DNA of 62,882 nucleotides from Acanthamoeba lenticulata (lineage: Eukaryota > Discosea > Longamoebia > Acanthamoebidae), in contig NAVB01000104.1 in NCBI GenBank assembly GCA_002179805.1, positions 1-62,882 on the forward strand, read 5' to 3'. The notes under the pieces were generated by a model, which was not told the DNA's origin, searched no databases, and saw only the letters and a program-made list of their open reading frames with translations. Positions 9,201 to 23,446 of this stretch are shown piece by piece. The position numbers and the translations under genes were made by a program. Each line of letters begins with the position of its first letter. Within the stretch, counting starts at the first letter, position 1.

Positions 9201-12200
9201 TTAGTAATAGGGGTAGTTGGATGATGACGATGATGTCGACGACGAGGAGGACCACACGGAAGAGGACGACGAGAAGTTGCCGGTGGTGAGGTAGCCCCCG
9301 TTGATGAGCGCCCCGCCCGAGCTGAAGAAGTGCTGCATGTCGAACACGCGCCGACGCTTGCGGCGGCAGTAACGCGCTTGGCACGCCACGACCACCGCCA
9401 GCACCGCCCCGACCGCCAACAGCCACGGCGACGTCAGCCCTGCGCGCCACTCACCCACCATCAGCATCAAGAATGACGTTCAACATCGTCATCATCATCG
9501 TCATCGCAAGGGGGCACGTACGTGCGGTGTAGGCGTGGCTCTGATCGCACAGCAAATGCGTATCTGCGGGAGGATGAAGCCGCCAGTCGCCAGACCACGG
9601 TCAGTCCCTCAACTTTTCTCAACGACCAAGCCTTTGGCTGATGGAGACGAGCGAGGCGCAAACCTTTGACCAGAAAAAGAGTGTCGTAGACGAGCGTGTC
9701 GCGGGCCGACACGAACTCGGATTTGAGGGTGTCGTTGGCGTAGGCCGTAAACCTGATGTAGCCGTAACCCTTGTTGTTCACTACCGCGCTCCACGCCGGC
9801 TGCGGATCCTGCTCATGCGCCATCCGATTAATTTATTAATTATTTTTAAATTACGAAATGCATTGGTAAAATCAAAATAATTTCACAATAATGAAGATGA
9901 TGAATAGTATTGCGATTACGCACCCAGATGGCGTTAAGTTCGATGCCGCCGGTGCCGGCACGAAGGTAGATGGGCGGGACACGCTCAGTGCACGACTTGA
10001 CGTAGAGGCCCGGCGCGCGCTCCATCTTGAACGCACGCTCTTTCACCACCGGGTGCGTTCGTTCGCTGTCGTGTGACACGACACGACACGAGCGCATGAC
10101 ACACAGCATGAGCGTCAGATACGAGCCCAGAGCGCGTGGTGGTATAATAATAATAACAAACAAAAGAAGGCAAAGAAGGCCGCGACGAACTAGTTGTGGT
10201 CGTGACCGTGAACAACGAGGTCGACGCCGTGCTTGACAAAGAGGGGCTCGAGCTCGTGGCGGAGGTGCAAAACGCTGCCCTGCTCCACGCTCGAGCTGTA
10301 CATGCTCCGGTGGACCAGCGCCACCAGCCACCACGCCGTCCTCCTGTCCTCGACCCCGTCCCCAATATGAGGACGAAGATGACGATGATGATGATGATGG
10401 AAATGATGACGACAATGAAGGAGGTTCCCACCGCTCCCTCTCGGCTTCTGAGTCGACGTCAGCATCAGGGTTGATCTTGCGCGCGCGGGTTGGGGCGCGC
10501 ATCCACGCGTTGCGCGCTCGGTTGAACTCGGTCAGGTGCGCCTCTGTTGTGTGTGTGTGTGTGTGCACATGAGTCGTGTGTCCTGGAGGGGATGGGGGAA
10601 GGAAGGCGCACCGAGCCAAGTGTACTGTTCGCTGCCGCGCGAGTAGTTGTGGTCGGAGGAGAGCGCCACAAAGTGGATCGACGCATAGTCGAACCAGAAC
10701 CAGAACCCGTTCCCCGGCATGAAGAACCGATGCGCGTACGGCACAAAGTGGTAGTCGAACCTACGAGAGATGTCATCGTCATCAACCATGAACATGACGA
10801 AGGGGAAGGGGAAGAAGAAGATGATGACGACGACGCTGGGTAGGTAGGGAGGTTCGCGTACTTGAAGGTCTCGTGGTTGCCGGGGACGGCCATGTAGGGC
10901 CGGGAGGCCGCGAGAGGCTCCACCATGCGGAACCACTTGTCCCAGGCGGCCTGCTTGTCGGCCCCGTAGCTGTCGCTGTCCACCGTCCACTTCCCGCCTG
11001 TGTGTGTGCACGCACATATACACGCGCGCACGTGTGTGCGGCTTAGAGACGTGTCGAGGCACACACGCGCACACGCGCCGAAGGCGTAGAGCAGGGTTGG
11101 GATGGGCCGTACCCCTCTGGAGCGAGTAGGCAAAGTCGCCTACGTGGACGACGGCGTCGATGGCCGGGTCCTCGCGGATGCGGGTGATGACCTCCCGCGC
11201 GCTGTGCGAGATGCCGTTGTCCCCGAACACGGCCAGCGACCCGAGCACTCGCGCCTCTTCTTCCTCTTCCTCCTTGTTGCTCTGCTCCTTATACTCGCCG
11301 TCATCAACACCATCATCCTCGCCACCGTTGTTGTTCTCTTCTTTGCCCGCTTTGTCCTCGTCCGCGGCGATCGACCGAATGTCGCGGGCGGGGTCAGCCG
11401 GTTCGACGGCCGATGTTGACGTCGACATCAACGCCTCCACCGACGACGCTGACGCTGACGATGAGTCGATCCCGCGAGTGTGGATTGATGATGATGAAGA
11501 AGAAGAAGAGAGGAAGGGCGGAATCGGCGGGGCAGCAAAGGAGAATTCGTCGCTCCACTCGTTCGTGAGCGGGTTGCCCACCCGGTAATAGTAGCGCCCG
11601 GACGGGAGGAGGTCTCGCAGGAGCGCGTCGTGGATGAGCCCTCGCCAGCCGCCGTGGCTGTAGGTGTGGGTCGAGGCCGACGCCTGGAACGAGTAGTTGT
11701 CCGACGCCAGGCCGTACCTGGTTTGAACCATCACATATTCGTTGTTGTTGTTTGTGACGATGAGCAGAGCTGGCCTGGGCTAGCCCGGTCTGATGGGAAG
11801 AGGGACGTACTTGACGGCGGCCGCGGAGGAGGACTCGTGTGCGAGCGGCGGCGTCTCGCCCAGCGAAGCGGCACCATCGACCGCGTCTGAGCGGGAAGCG
11901 GTTCAGAACACGAGGAAGAAGAAGAATGAGGAAGAAGAGGCAGGGAGCCGCACCAGGGGCCTGCAAGTGATCCACCCATGTGACGCCAATTTGGGCCGAT
12001 GCGCCCACGCCAGCTGCGTGTACACGACTCGTGTGGTGAGAGGCGCGCGAGGGAGCGGTTGGGGCGTGTGGAATGGGGGAGGGAGGGATGAACCTCGTCG
12101 ACCCTTCTCGATGGCTCGAATGTAGAACTCCTCATTGTTGTGGATGGAGAGGTGCACTTGTTGGAACTGCTTGCGCACCTCGCGCTCATCTTCCTCGATT

Positions 12201-12496
12201 GGTTTCTGCGGGAAATGAAACGAGGATGAGCAAGTCAAAGGGCGTCACGTAGAGCAGTCAAAGATTGGTACTTTGCTCTCGGGCGAGTCAGGAGGAGGCT
12301 CGATGGAGTTGGTTGGTGGCCACGCAGTGGGTCGATCCCAGCCCGCCCCGGCCCCTTCATCTGCCGGCCAGATGTCCAATCGCGAGGAAGGGAAGAGCCA
12401 AAAGGGCACAAGCACCACCACGCACAGGGACAGACCGAAGGTGATTTGCGTCCATCTTCGTTCAGTTGCCGGTGAGGTTGCGTAGAGCCTCGACAT
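9201..12496 (-). CDS. Purple acid phosphatase-type metallophosphoesterase with N- and C-terminal membrane segments
   Basis: Thirteen exons join in frame: 12496-12272, 12205-12103, 12013-11954, 11886-11811, 11717-11113, 10997-10862, 10760-10612, 10543-10432, 10343-10191, 10065-9924, 9808-9664, 9563-9522 and 9439-9201. The product has 728 residues. All five dimetal blocks of purple acid phosphatases are present in order: GDNG, GDFAY, GNHE, a histidine in ALVHRSMY (first Val of VxxH replaced by Ala), and GHDHNYER. An N-terminal beta-sandwich is indicated by SFQASASTHTYSHGGWRG and GRYYYRVGN. Residues ~18-38 are a membrane anchor. A second segment (TSPWLLAVGAVLAVVVA) near the end is followed by a CRRKRRR stop-transfer and a Ser-rich tail. 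A Ser/Glu-rich acidic insert separates the sandwich from the catalytic domain. It is probably a surface or endolysosomal phosphatase with its active site on the luminal or outer side. Confidence 0.88.
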
Positions 12497-12621
12497 GTCC
12501 AGAAGGAGGAGATTTGTGAGGAGATGGAGTCACAAAAGGGGGCTCAGTCAAAGGAAGGAGAGCTTGCGGGGAGGCTGCCAGGCATGTGGTCGCAGAGCCA
12601 ATGCGACAAATCAACTAATCA

Positions 12622-13449
12622 ATGGATCAAATCACACCCCGCTTTCCTTGTGGGCAAATAAAGGCAGGAAATTATTTTGTTCATTTTCTTTTACCAGCTC
12701 CATGGACCACCACAGCGAGTGTGCAGCTGGGCGTAGCGGAAGTGGACGACAAGGGACGCAAGCTCACACTCCGGCGGGCGACGGAAGACGATGTTCCGTT
12801 CCTGGCGCAGGTCCTGTTGATGTCCTCCCGCGCCCACATGCCGCACGGGGGCATGGACTACGGTATCGCCGCTGGACCAACACCCACGACTGAGGGGGAC
12901 GAGGGGGACGACGGCCCCACGCTGGCCGTGTTGCGCGACTTGATCCTGTGCTCCGGCCCGCAGAGCCACGCGCAGTGGCAGGGCTTCCTGGTGGCCGAGG
13001 TCGACGGCACGCCGGCCGCGGCGCTCAGTGGCTACGACAGCCGCGAGAAGCAGCTTGACGGCTACATGGACGCGTGGCGCGAGGCACTCATCGTGCGGCG
13101 CGGCTGGACGCCGGAGCACTGGGCCGAGCTCGAGCGGCGCCGCGCCCCATTCCGGTCGGTCTCGTGTCGTTGCACCGACGACGCCGAGGGCTGGTGGGTC
13201 GTCGAGTGGGTGGCCACGCTGCCGGCCTACCGCGGGCTGGGCCTCATCCACCGCCTCCTACTGGCCATCCTCGACGAGGGCCGAGCGCGTGGCTTCCGCC
13301 GGGCCCGCGTGACCGGTTTCATCGGCAACGACGCGGCCAACCGGGCCTACGAGAAGGTCGGCTTCACCGAGTACCACTCGATCACGAGCCCTCTGTTCAG
13401 TCAGCACTACGCCTGTCCGGGCATGGTCAAGTACACCACAGATCTCTGA
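12622..13449 (+). CDS. GNAT-family N-acetyltransferase
   Basis: This is a single-exon 275-residue protein. It has the GNAT layout: an N-terminal strand-helix (LTLRRATEDDVPFLAQVLL), a central domain, and motif A with the acetyl-CoA pyrophosphate loop (ATLPAYRGLGLIHRLL; RGLGLI fits R/Q-x-x-G-x-G/A loosely, with I at the last position). Motif B follows (FIGNDAANRAYEKVGF), where the conserved Asn and Tyr are present. The substrate is unknown; proteins like this often acetylate small amines or antibiotics. The start at 12622 is the only in-frame ATG before the fold. The first ~45 residues are not obviously part of the domain, and an upstream splice cannot be excluded. The promoter is shared with the divergent phosphatase gene (start codons 125 bp apart). 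AATAAA occurs at about 13501-13506. Confidence 0.8.
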   Translation: MDQITPRFPCGQIKAGNYFVHFLLPAPWTTTASVQLGVAEVDDKGRKLTLRRATEDDVPFLAQVLLMSSRAHMPHGGMDYGIAAGPTPTTEGDEGDDGPTLAVLRDLILCSGPQSHAQWQGFLVAEVDGTPAAALSGYDSREKQLDGYMDAWREALIVRRGWTPEHWAELERRRAPFRSVSCRCTDDAEGWWVVEWVATLPAYRGLGLIHRLLLAILDEGRARGFRRARVTGFIGNDAANRAYEKVGFTEYHSITSPLFSQHYACPGMVKYTTDL

Positions 13450-13558
13450 ACTGTTTTCTCGTGCCTAAAACGCGCCGGGCTTTTTGCTGTTTCGTCGACA
13501 CAATAAAGCTTGTCTCTTCTTTGTGTCTTGGACCTTACCTTGAGAACGCGCATAGATC

Positions 13559-16594
<3,036 letters not shown>

Positions 16595-17281
16595 ACAGCC
16601 TGTTGACTTGGTGCAGCTCAAGCGCAGAGAGTACGCTTTTCGCCAACCCCAACGACCTCTCGCTGCAAGCACTCGCGCTGGCGAGGGTGATGTTTAACCC
16701 GTTCCTCCTCTCCGCGCCTAGGTCGTTCACCACGGCCAGCTGCACCGGCAAAACGCATCCAAAACCTGTTTGAAATTTTAACTCCGGCATCAAGCTGGCC
16801 ATTCGGCAGAAAGATAAATAAAATATGCAAATTGGCCATTGGTGGCCTTGTTCACCTGCGATGTAAGGAAAGCATGTCCCACGGAGGCGACGACGTGTCG
16901 CGCAGATTTCCAGTTCCTAACGGACCCGCTTAAGCGACGAGACCCAACCTCGGCGTAACTGTTGTTGAGGGCGCCTGGAAGACAGGCCAAAGCACAACAA
17001 ACACTCACCCCACCGGCCTGCCAAGTCACGGCTCATCGTCCTCTTCAGCGCTCGCGCCTGCCACTCAACCGATAACCGTCGCCGTCGGAGCAGGGGAGCT
17101 GAAGGCGGTGGACGCATAGAGGTCTGTGCCGGCCGATTCCCGTTCCGTTCTTCGTTCTGGTGCCCTTTCGCCTGTCGCGGAAGCTCGCGTACAACACATC
17201 AACAAGCTTGCTTGCGGAAATTCTACTTCCGCTGGCCAGGGCCCTGCCAAGAGGGCTTTCTCTCTCTCTTGCCAACAACTC
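16595..17281. other. Intergenic region / RFX 5' region
   Basis: About 690 bp follow the IMPDH-family stop, with AT-rich AATAAA-like sequence near 16811-16822. An open frame without an in-frame ATG precedes the RFX start from about 17126, so this may be 5' UTR or an unrecognised upstream exon. No domain-bearing ORF was seen. Confidence 0.4.
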
Positions 17282-20200
17282 ATGGAGCGAGGCCTTTTGG
17301 ACGCCGCATCACCAGTCCGCCACCACAACGGCCTCGCCAGCGCAACACAACAGCAGCAGCATAACCTTCCACTGCCACTCTTCGGTCACGGCCCACCGCA
17401 GCCCTATCCCACCACGAACTTGCCTTACCACCACCTCGCCAGCATGGCCCCCAGCCACTATGGCGTGGGATCGACGACATCCACTCCATCGTCCACCTCT
17501 CCGCACAGGGGCTCCTTTTCCGGCGCTTCTTCGACCCAGACACCACTGCGCAGTCGCTCAAGTTCTCCTCCTCAATCATCATCTTCTTCGTCTTCATCTT
17601 CATCTTCGTCGATGAGCAAATCCTTGTCGCCAACTTCCTCGTCCTCCTCAACCTACGCCCTCTCTCGCAAGCCCTTTGTTTTATCACGAAGCGAATCTTT
17701 CGCCTTTGTCAAGGACTGGTACGCCCTTGCCCCCACTTTCCCATCCCGAGCGCGCGCGCGGATCGTGTCTGGAGAAAGACGCCAGACCAAAAGGTCATTT
17801 TGGCTCTGGATCCGAGCGGCCATCTGAGGGTTTATTCACCTTGGATGGTCTGCTAGGCAAACCCACATGGCGGTTTAGGTGTCCCCACTCATTTTTTTAT
17901 TGAGATAATAACCATGATAAATATTTTACGGTCACCCCACGTGAGGCAACGGCCATTTTTATGTGCCGCGTGGACCAATATTTCTATATTCTCTCTCTTC
18001 TTCTCCTACACGGGGAGCCCAGCTCACGCCATCTCACTGCAAGTTGGTCTACAACTTGGTTGGTCGTTTTGTGGACCAATCCTCCTATGTCCTCTTGCGT
18101 GAGAGGGCGTGGGAGCCCTGAGTGGATCTGGTCTTTTCTCCCTCTGCGGGATCGTCCCTCTGGCGTGGTGTGTATGTGGTGCTGTGTGTGTGTGGTCTGG
18201 GCCCATCTTGAAATATGTTGTCAGCCTTCAACTTGAAGGCTCCCCATGAACCGCCAACGGCCATCCGTTGTCTCGTCGTCCTCGAATTTTTTAGCCCTTT
18301 GGCCCTGTGCCAGATGCATTCTTGCTGACAAGGGCTGTCTTCCCTTCTCTTCTCCTCCTGCTGCTACTCTCTTGGGGGAAAACGCCACCACCAGGCTCAC
18401 GGATGCCTTTGAGGAGCGCAAGGAGAGCGCGGTGAGCACGCGCGGGGTCTATGACGACTACAAGGGCTTCTGCGAGCACAAGGCGATTGAGGTCATGTGC
18501 CCGTCGGCCTTTGGCAAACTCTTCAAGAAAGTGTTCCCGCACATCACCGTACGACGGCTTGGCCCGCGCGGGGAGAACTTCAACCACTACTACAACCTTG
18601 GCCGCAAGCACGGCGCCGGCTCGCCCTCCTCTACCTCACCAGGCCCCAGCGCCGCCCCGGAGGATATTGCCATTCCGCCGTCCTCCTCTTCCTTTCCTTG
18701 TACGTCTCTCTTTCGCTCCCCCCACCATCATCCTTGGCGGAAGGGGACCGGCCTACGGTTGAGGGTTTTGTTTTCGTATTTATTTTCATTTTATTTTGTG
18801 ACATTTTTGAAATTTCTCTAACCCCGCCAACTCCGCGTGACCACGTCCAGCGCTGATGTCGGTGCGAGGCGGTCAACTGGCGCCACCTCCGGCCCTCAGA
18901 GGAGCGGCTGGCATGATGAGCCACCATCATCTCCCGCCGCTGCTTCCCCCGCCCAACGGCGTCGGCCACCTGCCGCCTCCCAACGGCATGGGCGTCGGCG
19001 GCAGCGGCGGCCCCATGGGCGCCCACGGGGCGCCCTACCCCTCGCCCTTTGGCTTCCCCTCGCCCTTCCAGAGCGCCGGCCCGTCGACGCACTCGCTCGG
19101 CATCCCGCTGGGCCAGCCGTCGAGCCTCCAGCTGCAGCACCAACAGCAACAACACCAACAACAGCAGCTACAACAGCAACAACACCAGTTCCAGTCTTCC
19201 TTCGGGGCCCAGGGGCCGTACCCCCCGCAGTACCTGCTCCACAACCCGCCGCCCGCGCCGCCCTCGTTCGGCCACTCGACGGCGTCGCTCGCGCTGAACG
19301 CCGCCTCCCCGAACGGCCTGGTGTCCCTGTTGGCCGCCGCCGACAGCCGCGCCAGCCCGTGGGTCGGCGGCGAGTCCCACCTGGACCTTATGGCCCGGAT
19401 CTCCAACTACCGCGAGTGGTACCTGCACGAGTGCTGGGCCGTACAACCCATCAACCCGGCCGCGCTCGAGCTCGACAACCTCCAGCATTTCATTTTTGCC
19501 GACGGCCCGTTGCTTGGGCGCGAGAGCCTCGCCCTGTCCTCCTTCCTGGCCATGAGCATCGGTGCGCAATACGTCCAGTCGTCGTCGTTCCACTTGTCTT
19601 CCTTGGCTCACTTTGTTTGCTGGTGCGCGCGCGAGCAGCGGCCTTCAATCGTGGCGACTTTGACATCTCGCGTGAGTTCTTCAACCGGGCCCGGAGCCAG
19701 CTGGGCTACCTGTTCGATGAAACGTCGATCGACATCGCCTTCGTGCTTCAGCCCATGTCCATCGTCTCCCACTGGTGGACGGGCAAGGACTCCTCGGCCT
19801 ACTACCACACCCTCCTCTCAGAGATGGTACGTTTTTAACAGTTTTTTTTTTTTGGTAATTTTTGATTGGCTGACGAGAGATAAACGAACAGTGCGGCCAA
19901 TTGAATGCTCTCAACTCGGACCTGTTCATCAGCTCGCTCCAGACGCACTTCCTGATCAAGACCTACGACGTGCGCGACTGGAAGAAGAAGATCGAGGCCC
20001 TCAACAAATACCCGCGCTGCCCGTCCTACCCCGAGCACTGGCCGCGCCACGAGGCCCTGATCAACAAGCTGCGCGCGCAGGGCGGCATCTGGCAGAACAC
20101 CATCGAGCAGCTGCTCGACATCCTCGAGTTCCTCGCGGCCTACCAGCGGCGACGACAGGACGTCGAGGAGGCCCGCGCCTACTGGCGCCGCAGCCGTCGC

Positions 20201-21139
20201 GACGACGACGCCGCACGAAAACGCAAGCGCGAGCGCCGGACCGAGAGCGACGAGGGCAGCGACAGCTCGTCGTCGTCCGAGGGCGGCAACGGCGGCGATG
20301 CCTACGAGTTCGGGGCCGAGGAGCGCGAGGAGATGCGGACCGTGTTCGACAGCATCGGCAAGCGGCTGAGCGAGCTCAACGGCCAGATGGACCGGGTCCT
20401 GCAGGAGCGCCTGTTCGACGTCATGCCTCGCGTGGCCACCACCCTCCTCAAGGTGTGGATCATGACGGTCGACATCGAGTACAAGACGTGCCTCGACTTT
20501 GAGTTGGCCGACGACCGCCGGCGCCAGCGCGAGAACGGGACCGGCGCCGCCGCCGCCGCCATGAACGGCGACCGCGACCGCAAGCGACGCCGGCCGGCCG
20601 CCGAGGACGGCGACGAGGCCAAGTGGCGCGAGAACGGCGTCCAGGCGCCGGTCAAGTCCGAGGGCGGCGACGACGACCACGCCGCCGTCAGTGGCGAGGA
20701 GGCCGACCACGCCCGCCTCAAGGACGAGAGCGACAACAACAACAATCACCGTCATGGTGCTGATGCTGACGATGACGACGACGATGATGGTCATCTCGGT
20801 GGAGGTGGTCGTGACGGCATGCCGTCGTTTGGTGGCCGGCTCAAGGGGGGCCGTGCGCTCGCGCAGCACGACCGTGAGGCGAGCGGCCAGGAGAAGAGCT
20901 GGAGCGAGCGCGCATGCGAGGACCTCGTGCACCTCTTTGCGTCGCTCGACGTGCCGCTGCGCGCCGTGTGCATGTCGTGCGCCCACAACTTCCTGCGCGG
21001 CCCGCTGCTCGACACGCTCTACCGCGGGCGCAACGTCGACACCATCCGCCTCCTGCTCGACCTCCTCTCGCCGCTGGCCGTGGTCATGAGCCTCAGCGAC
21101 ATCCGGCGCCGCCTCATGGACCTCCTGCCCAGCCTCTGA
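17282..21139 (+). CDS. RFX-type winged-helix transcription factor
   Basis: The exons are 17282-17718, 18395-18699, 18851-19561, 19639-19826 and 19892-21139, all in frame, giving ~962 residues from the first in-frame ATG. A frame open upstream to about 17126 has only GTG, so the true start may lie in an earlier exon. The RFX DNA-binding domain is assembled across the first intron: FVKDW joined to LTDAFEERKESAV, then TRGVYDDYKGFC, SAFGKLFKKVFPHITVRRLGPRGE and HYYNLGRK, matching the family's FGKLIR...RRLGTRG...YHYYG core. A Ser/His/Gln-rich region surrounds it. The ~700 residues after it contain ordered helical blocks (REFFNRARSQLGYLF, WWTGKDSSAYYHTLLSEM, PRCPSYPEHWPRHEALINK), which may correspond to the extended RFX dimerisation region. 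Acidic and basic nuclear-type linkers lie between them. It is probably a nuclear transcription factor binding X-box-like sites. Confidence 0.85.
17719..18394 (+). other. 676-nt intron inside the RFX DNA-binding domain
   Basis: The donor gtacgcccttg at 17719 and the acceptor caccaccag ending at 18394 split the Trp codon of KDW. Most introns in the window are 50-150 nt, so this one is exceptional. It holds no ORF with recognisable domains and no obvious repeats. Confidence 0.6.
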
Positions 21140-21257
21140 AGAGGTCTCGATAATAATTATTTATTCCGGTTGGATAATGTGCAATAAATAGAAGAAAAAT
21201 CAAGCTCCAAATACAGAGAAATATATTTCTAAAAAAAACAAAAAAACAAAAAGACAA

Positions 21258-22141
21258 TCACATGTCTTCCGTGTTTTCGTCATCATCTACATTGGCGCCG
21301 ACGTCGTCGTCAACGAGCGCATCGAGCTCCTCCGCGAGCATGTCCTTCTTTGTCGACGTCTTAGTGCGCTTCGTGTAGGACCGCTTTGCCCGGCCCTAGT
21401 GCAGGAGCGCACATGTGAGACCGACGCTTATGAGCACGATGAAGGAGGGCAAGCACCTTGAGGGTGGTTCCCTGGTCCTCGGTAGCATCCTCGGTGGCCG
21501 CTTCGGCCTCTGCTTCGGCCTCCTTGCGCTTTTTCTTGTTGCGCTGGGCTTTCTTTTCCTCAGAGACTACGCACATGCGCTCGAGCTTCTTGTCGAGCTT
21601 GGCCGTCTGCACAGCAGCTGAGCTGAGCTGCTGGTGTACGAGCGAGCGTGTGGGAGGAGGGTTTGCCGGACCAGCGAGGGAGATCGTCGGGCGCAAAGCT
21701 TTACGCTTAATGTGTGCAGATAATGTCAGCTCAGGGAGCTTCGAGGGCCTCGATTGATAACAAGAGGAAAACGTACTCGTCGGCGTTGATGATGGACCGC
21801 TTGGCATGTCGAGCGAAGCTCTCTACATCGCCGCCCACGGACTCTGGTGCAGTAGGAATTAGAGAAGGGCTTGAGGAAGAGGCTGGCGCCCGTACTGCTA
21901 AAGCCAAACAGCAGCTCGTTCAGCGCGGCGGCGACTTGTCGGCTCACACTCAGCCCAAGACGTTGGCCTGGCACCCTGACATGTCAATTCCTCGGTGCTA
22001 AAAATCTGTGGCAGCAAGAAGGCGACCTTCCTCCTCGCATATTTTGGCGATGTGGTAATGGGTGGCCGCCTTCAGTTTGCGCTCTTCTGCCTTGTCTTCC
22101 CCTTCCTCTGCCTTGCCCCAGTCGTCCAGAGGGTCATCCAT
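21258..22141 (-). CDS. CENP-S / MHF1 histone-fold protein
   Basis: Six exons close in frame: 22141-22027, 21967-21896, 21843-21777, 21705-21672, 21630-21457 and 21395-21258. The product has 199 residues. The histone fold occupies residues ~20-100: KLKAATHYHIAKICEEEGQ, LSVSRQVAAALNELLFG, then DVESFARHAKRSIINADD and VKLCARRSPSL. These correspond to the animal and fungal CENP-S pattern (LHYTVGCLCEE, FAKDLEMFARHAKR, INTEDVKLLARRS). CENP-S pairs with CENP-X (MHF2) in the inner kinetochore and with FANCM in fork repair. A ~100-residue Lys/Glu-rich tail (KKAQRNKKKRKEAEAEAEA, then an acidic end DDDENTEDM) makes it longer than a minimal CENP-S. The start is the first ATG before the fold, 81 bp downstream of the same-strand gene stop at 22223. 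Confidence 0.85.
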
Positions 22142-22222
22142 CTGCAGATCAAAAAATTCAAAGAAAAAAATGCAAAAGAAAACAAAGCGTTATGTACAAC
22201 ACGGAAAGATGGAAGAAGAAGG

Positions 22223-23446
22223 CTAGAGGCAGAGGTCGGCTTGTCCACGGTAGTGTTCACCGTCGAAGGAAAGACGAGAGAGGGTGCCCTCGTGCTGCAT
22301 ACGCAGGGCGACCTGGTGACACGGCGTCCACCGCGATAAGGCTAGACCGCCGCCCCCCTTGACTGTGTCGTGCTCGTGGCCCATGAAGCGCCCGATGAAG
22401 ACATGGCAAGTCTCGGCGAACTTGACCACCCGGTGACAGCACCGCAACTGCGTCTGGGGCACGCGGCAGCCCCACAGGCACGACATGCCCGCTCGGTCCT
22501 CGTCGTGCAGGCCGCACTTGCCGCTCATCAGCCTATCCTTCGAGCGCTCGTCCTCGTCGTAGTGCCCGTAGAAGTCAAAGTGGAGCGATTCGGGGAACTA
22601 CACGCATCGTCCAACGCGAGGTCAGCAACACATCAACAACTTCTTGGCTACGTCGTGTGTGTGACTGTTCACCTTGGTCTTCATGGCCTCTTCGGACATC
22701 GTGACGTTGCTAAAGAGCTCTACCTCAATCATGGCGTCCCTGGCGATGCTCGACTTGTGAGCGATTTGGGTCTTGCTCGCCAGGAGGGTCGACGTGCTGG
22801 CATCGATCAACGAGATGACCTGCACACCATTGAAGATGATGATGGCCACATGATGTCAGCGGGAGAGCAGCCTGCGCTGGGTTGGAGGCACGAGAGAACG
22901 TACCTGGTGCGTGGCGTCCCCGAGCCGTAGCACGCGCTCCACGACCTTGTGGGCCGTGGTGCGGTCCACCACGGCGTGGGCCAGCTGCACGGCCCCGCGC
23001 TGCTCGCCTCGTAGGAAGCGAAGGGCAAACAGCAGCAGCGCAGTGTGGTCCTCGGGCTGGCCGCGGGGCGCCATCAAGTAGGACACGCGGTCGCTGCTGT
23101 CTGCAAGGAAGAGCAGAATGGCGCGGCTTAGGTCGACGCCGGGCACGCCGTCCATGGTGAGCGCGATCGACGCCATGCCGCCGCCGGGCTGTACCGTGGT
23201 GAAGTGCATCTTGACCGCCGTGTTGAGCTCGGTGTCTCGTACGACGTAGGAAAGCACCTGGCCGCGCTCGCGCTGCAAACGAACCGAGGCCTCCGCCTCG
23301 GGCGCAGTGGCTACGAGGTCCACTTCAGGATTTCCCACGGTCTCGCCTCGCGCGCTTTGTGTAATCGTCAGAAGAAGCAGAAGAACTACCAAGATGGTCT
23401 TCACAAGCGCGATCGCTCGCATCGGCTGATGTTTCCTCGGCTCCAT
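22223..23446 (-). CDS. Secreted or membrane-anchored Cys-rich protein of unknown function
   Basis: Three exons (23446-22904, 22819-22673, 22597-22223) join in frame to a 354-residue protein. Residues ~10-33 are a hydrophobic signal or anchor (LVKTILVVLLLLLTITQSARG). The middle is mixed alpha/beta without a motif I know (ASIALTMDGVPGVDLSRAIL, HTALLLFALRFLRGEQRG). The last ~90 residues are rich in Cys (nine, with CLWGC and RCCH), His and charged residues, suggesting disulphides or a metal site in the lumen. The frame is consistent over both introns, so this is a real gene. I do not recognise the family; a lysosomal or cell-surface protein is an inference from the leader. The neighbours on the same strand are CENP-S (downstream) and a secretory spermidine-synthase-fold protein (upstream). 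Confidence 0.75.

Noticed and set aside
10540..10570. (TG)n run, possible Z-DNA or regulatory repeat
   Set aside because: It lies in an intron of the phosphatase gene next to another TG/CA-rich intron (about 10990-11080); simple polypyrimidine/purine slippage is enough to explain it.
17126..17281. N-terminal extension of the RFX protein starting at 17126
   Set aside because: The frame opens with GTG, not ATG; kept only as a possible upstream exon.
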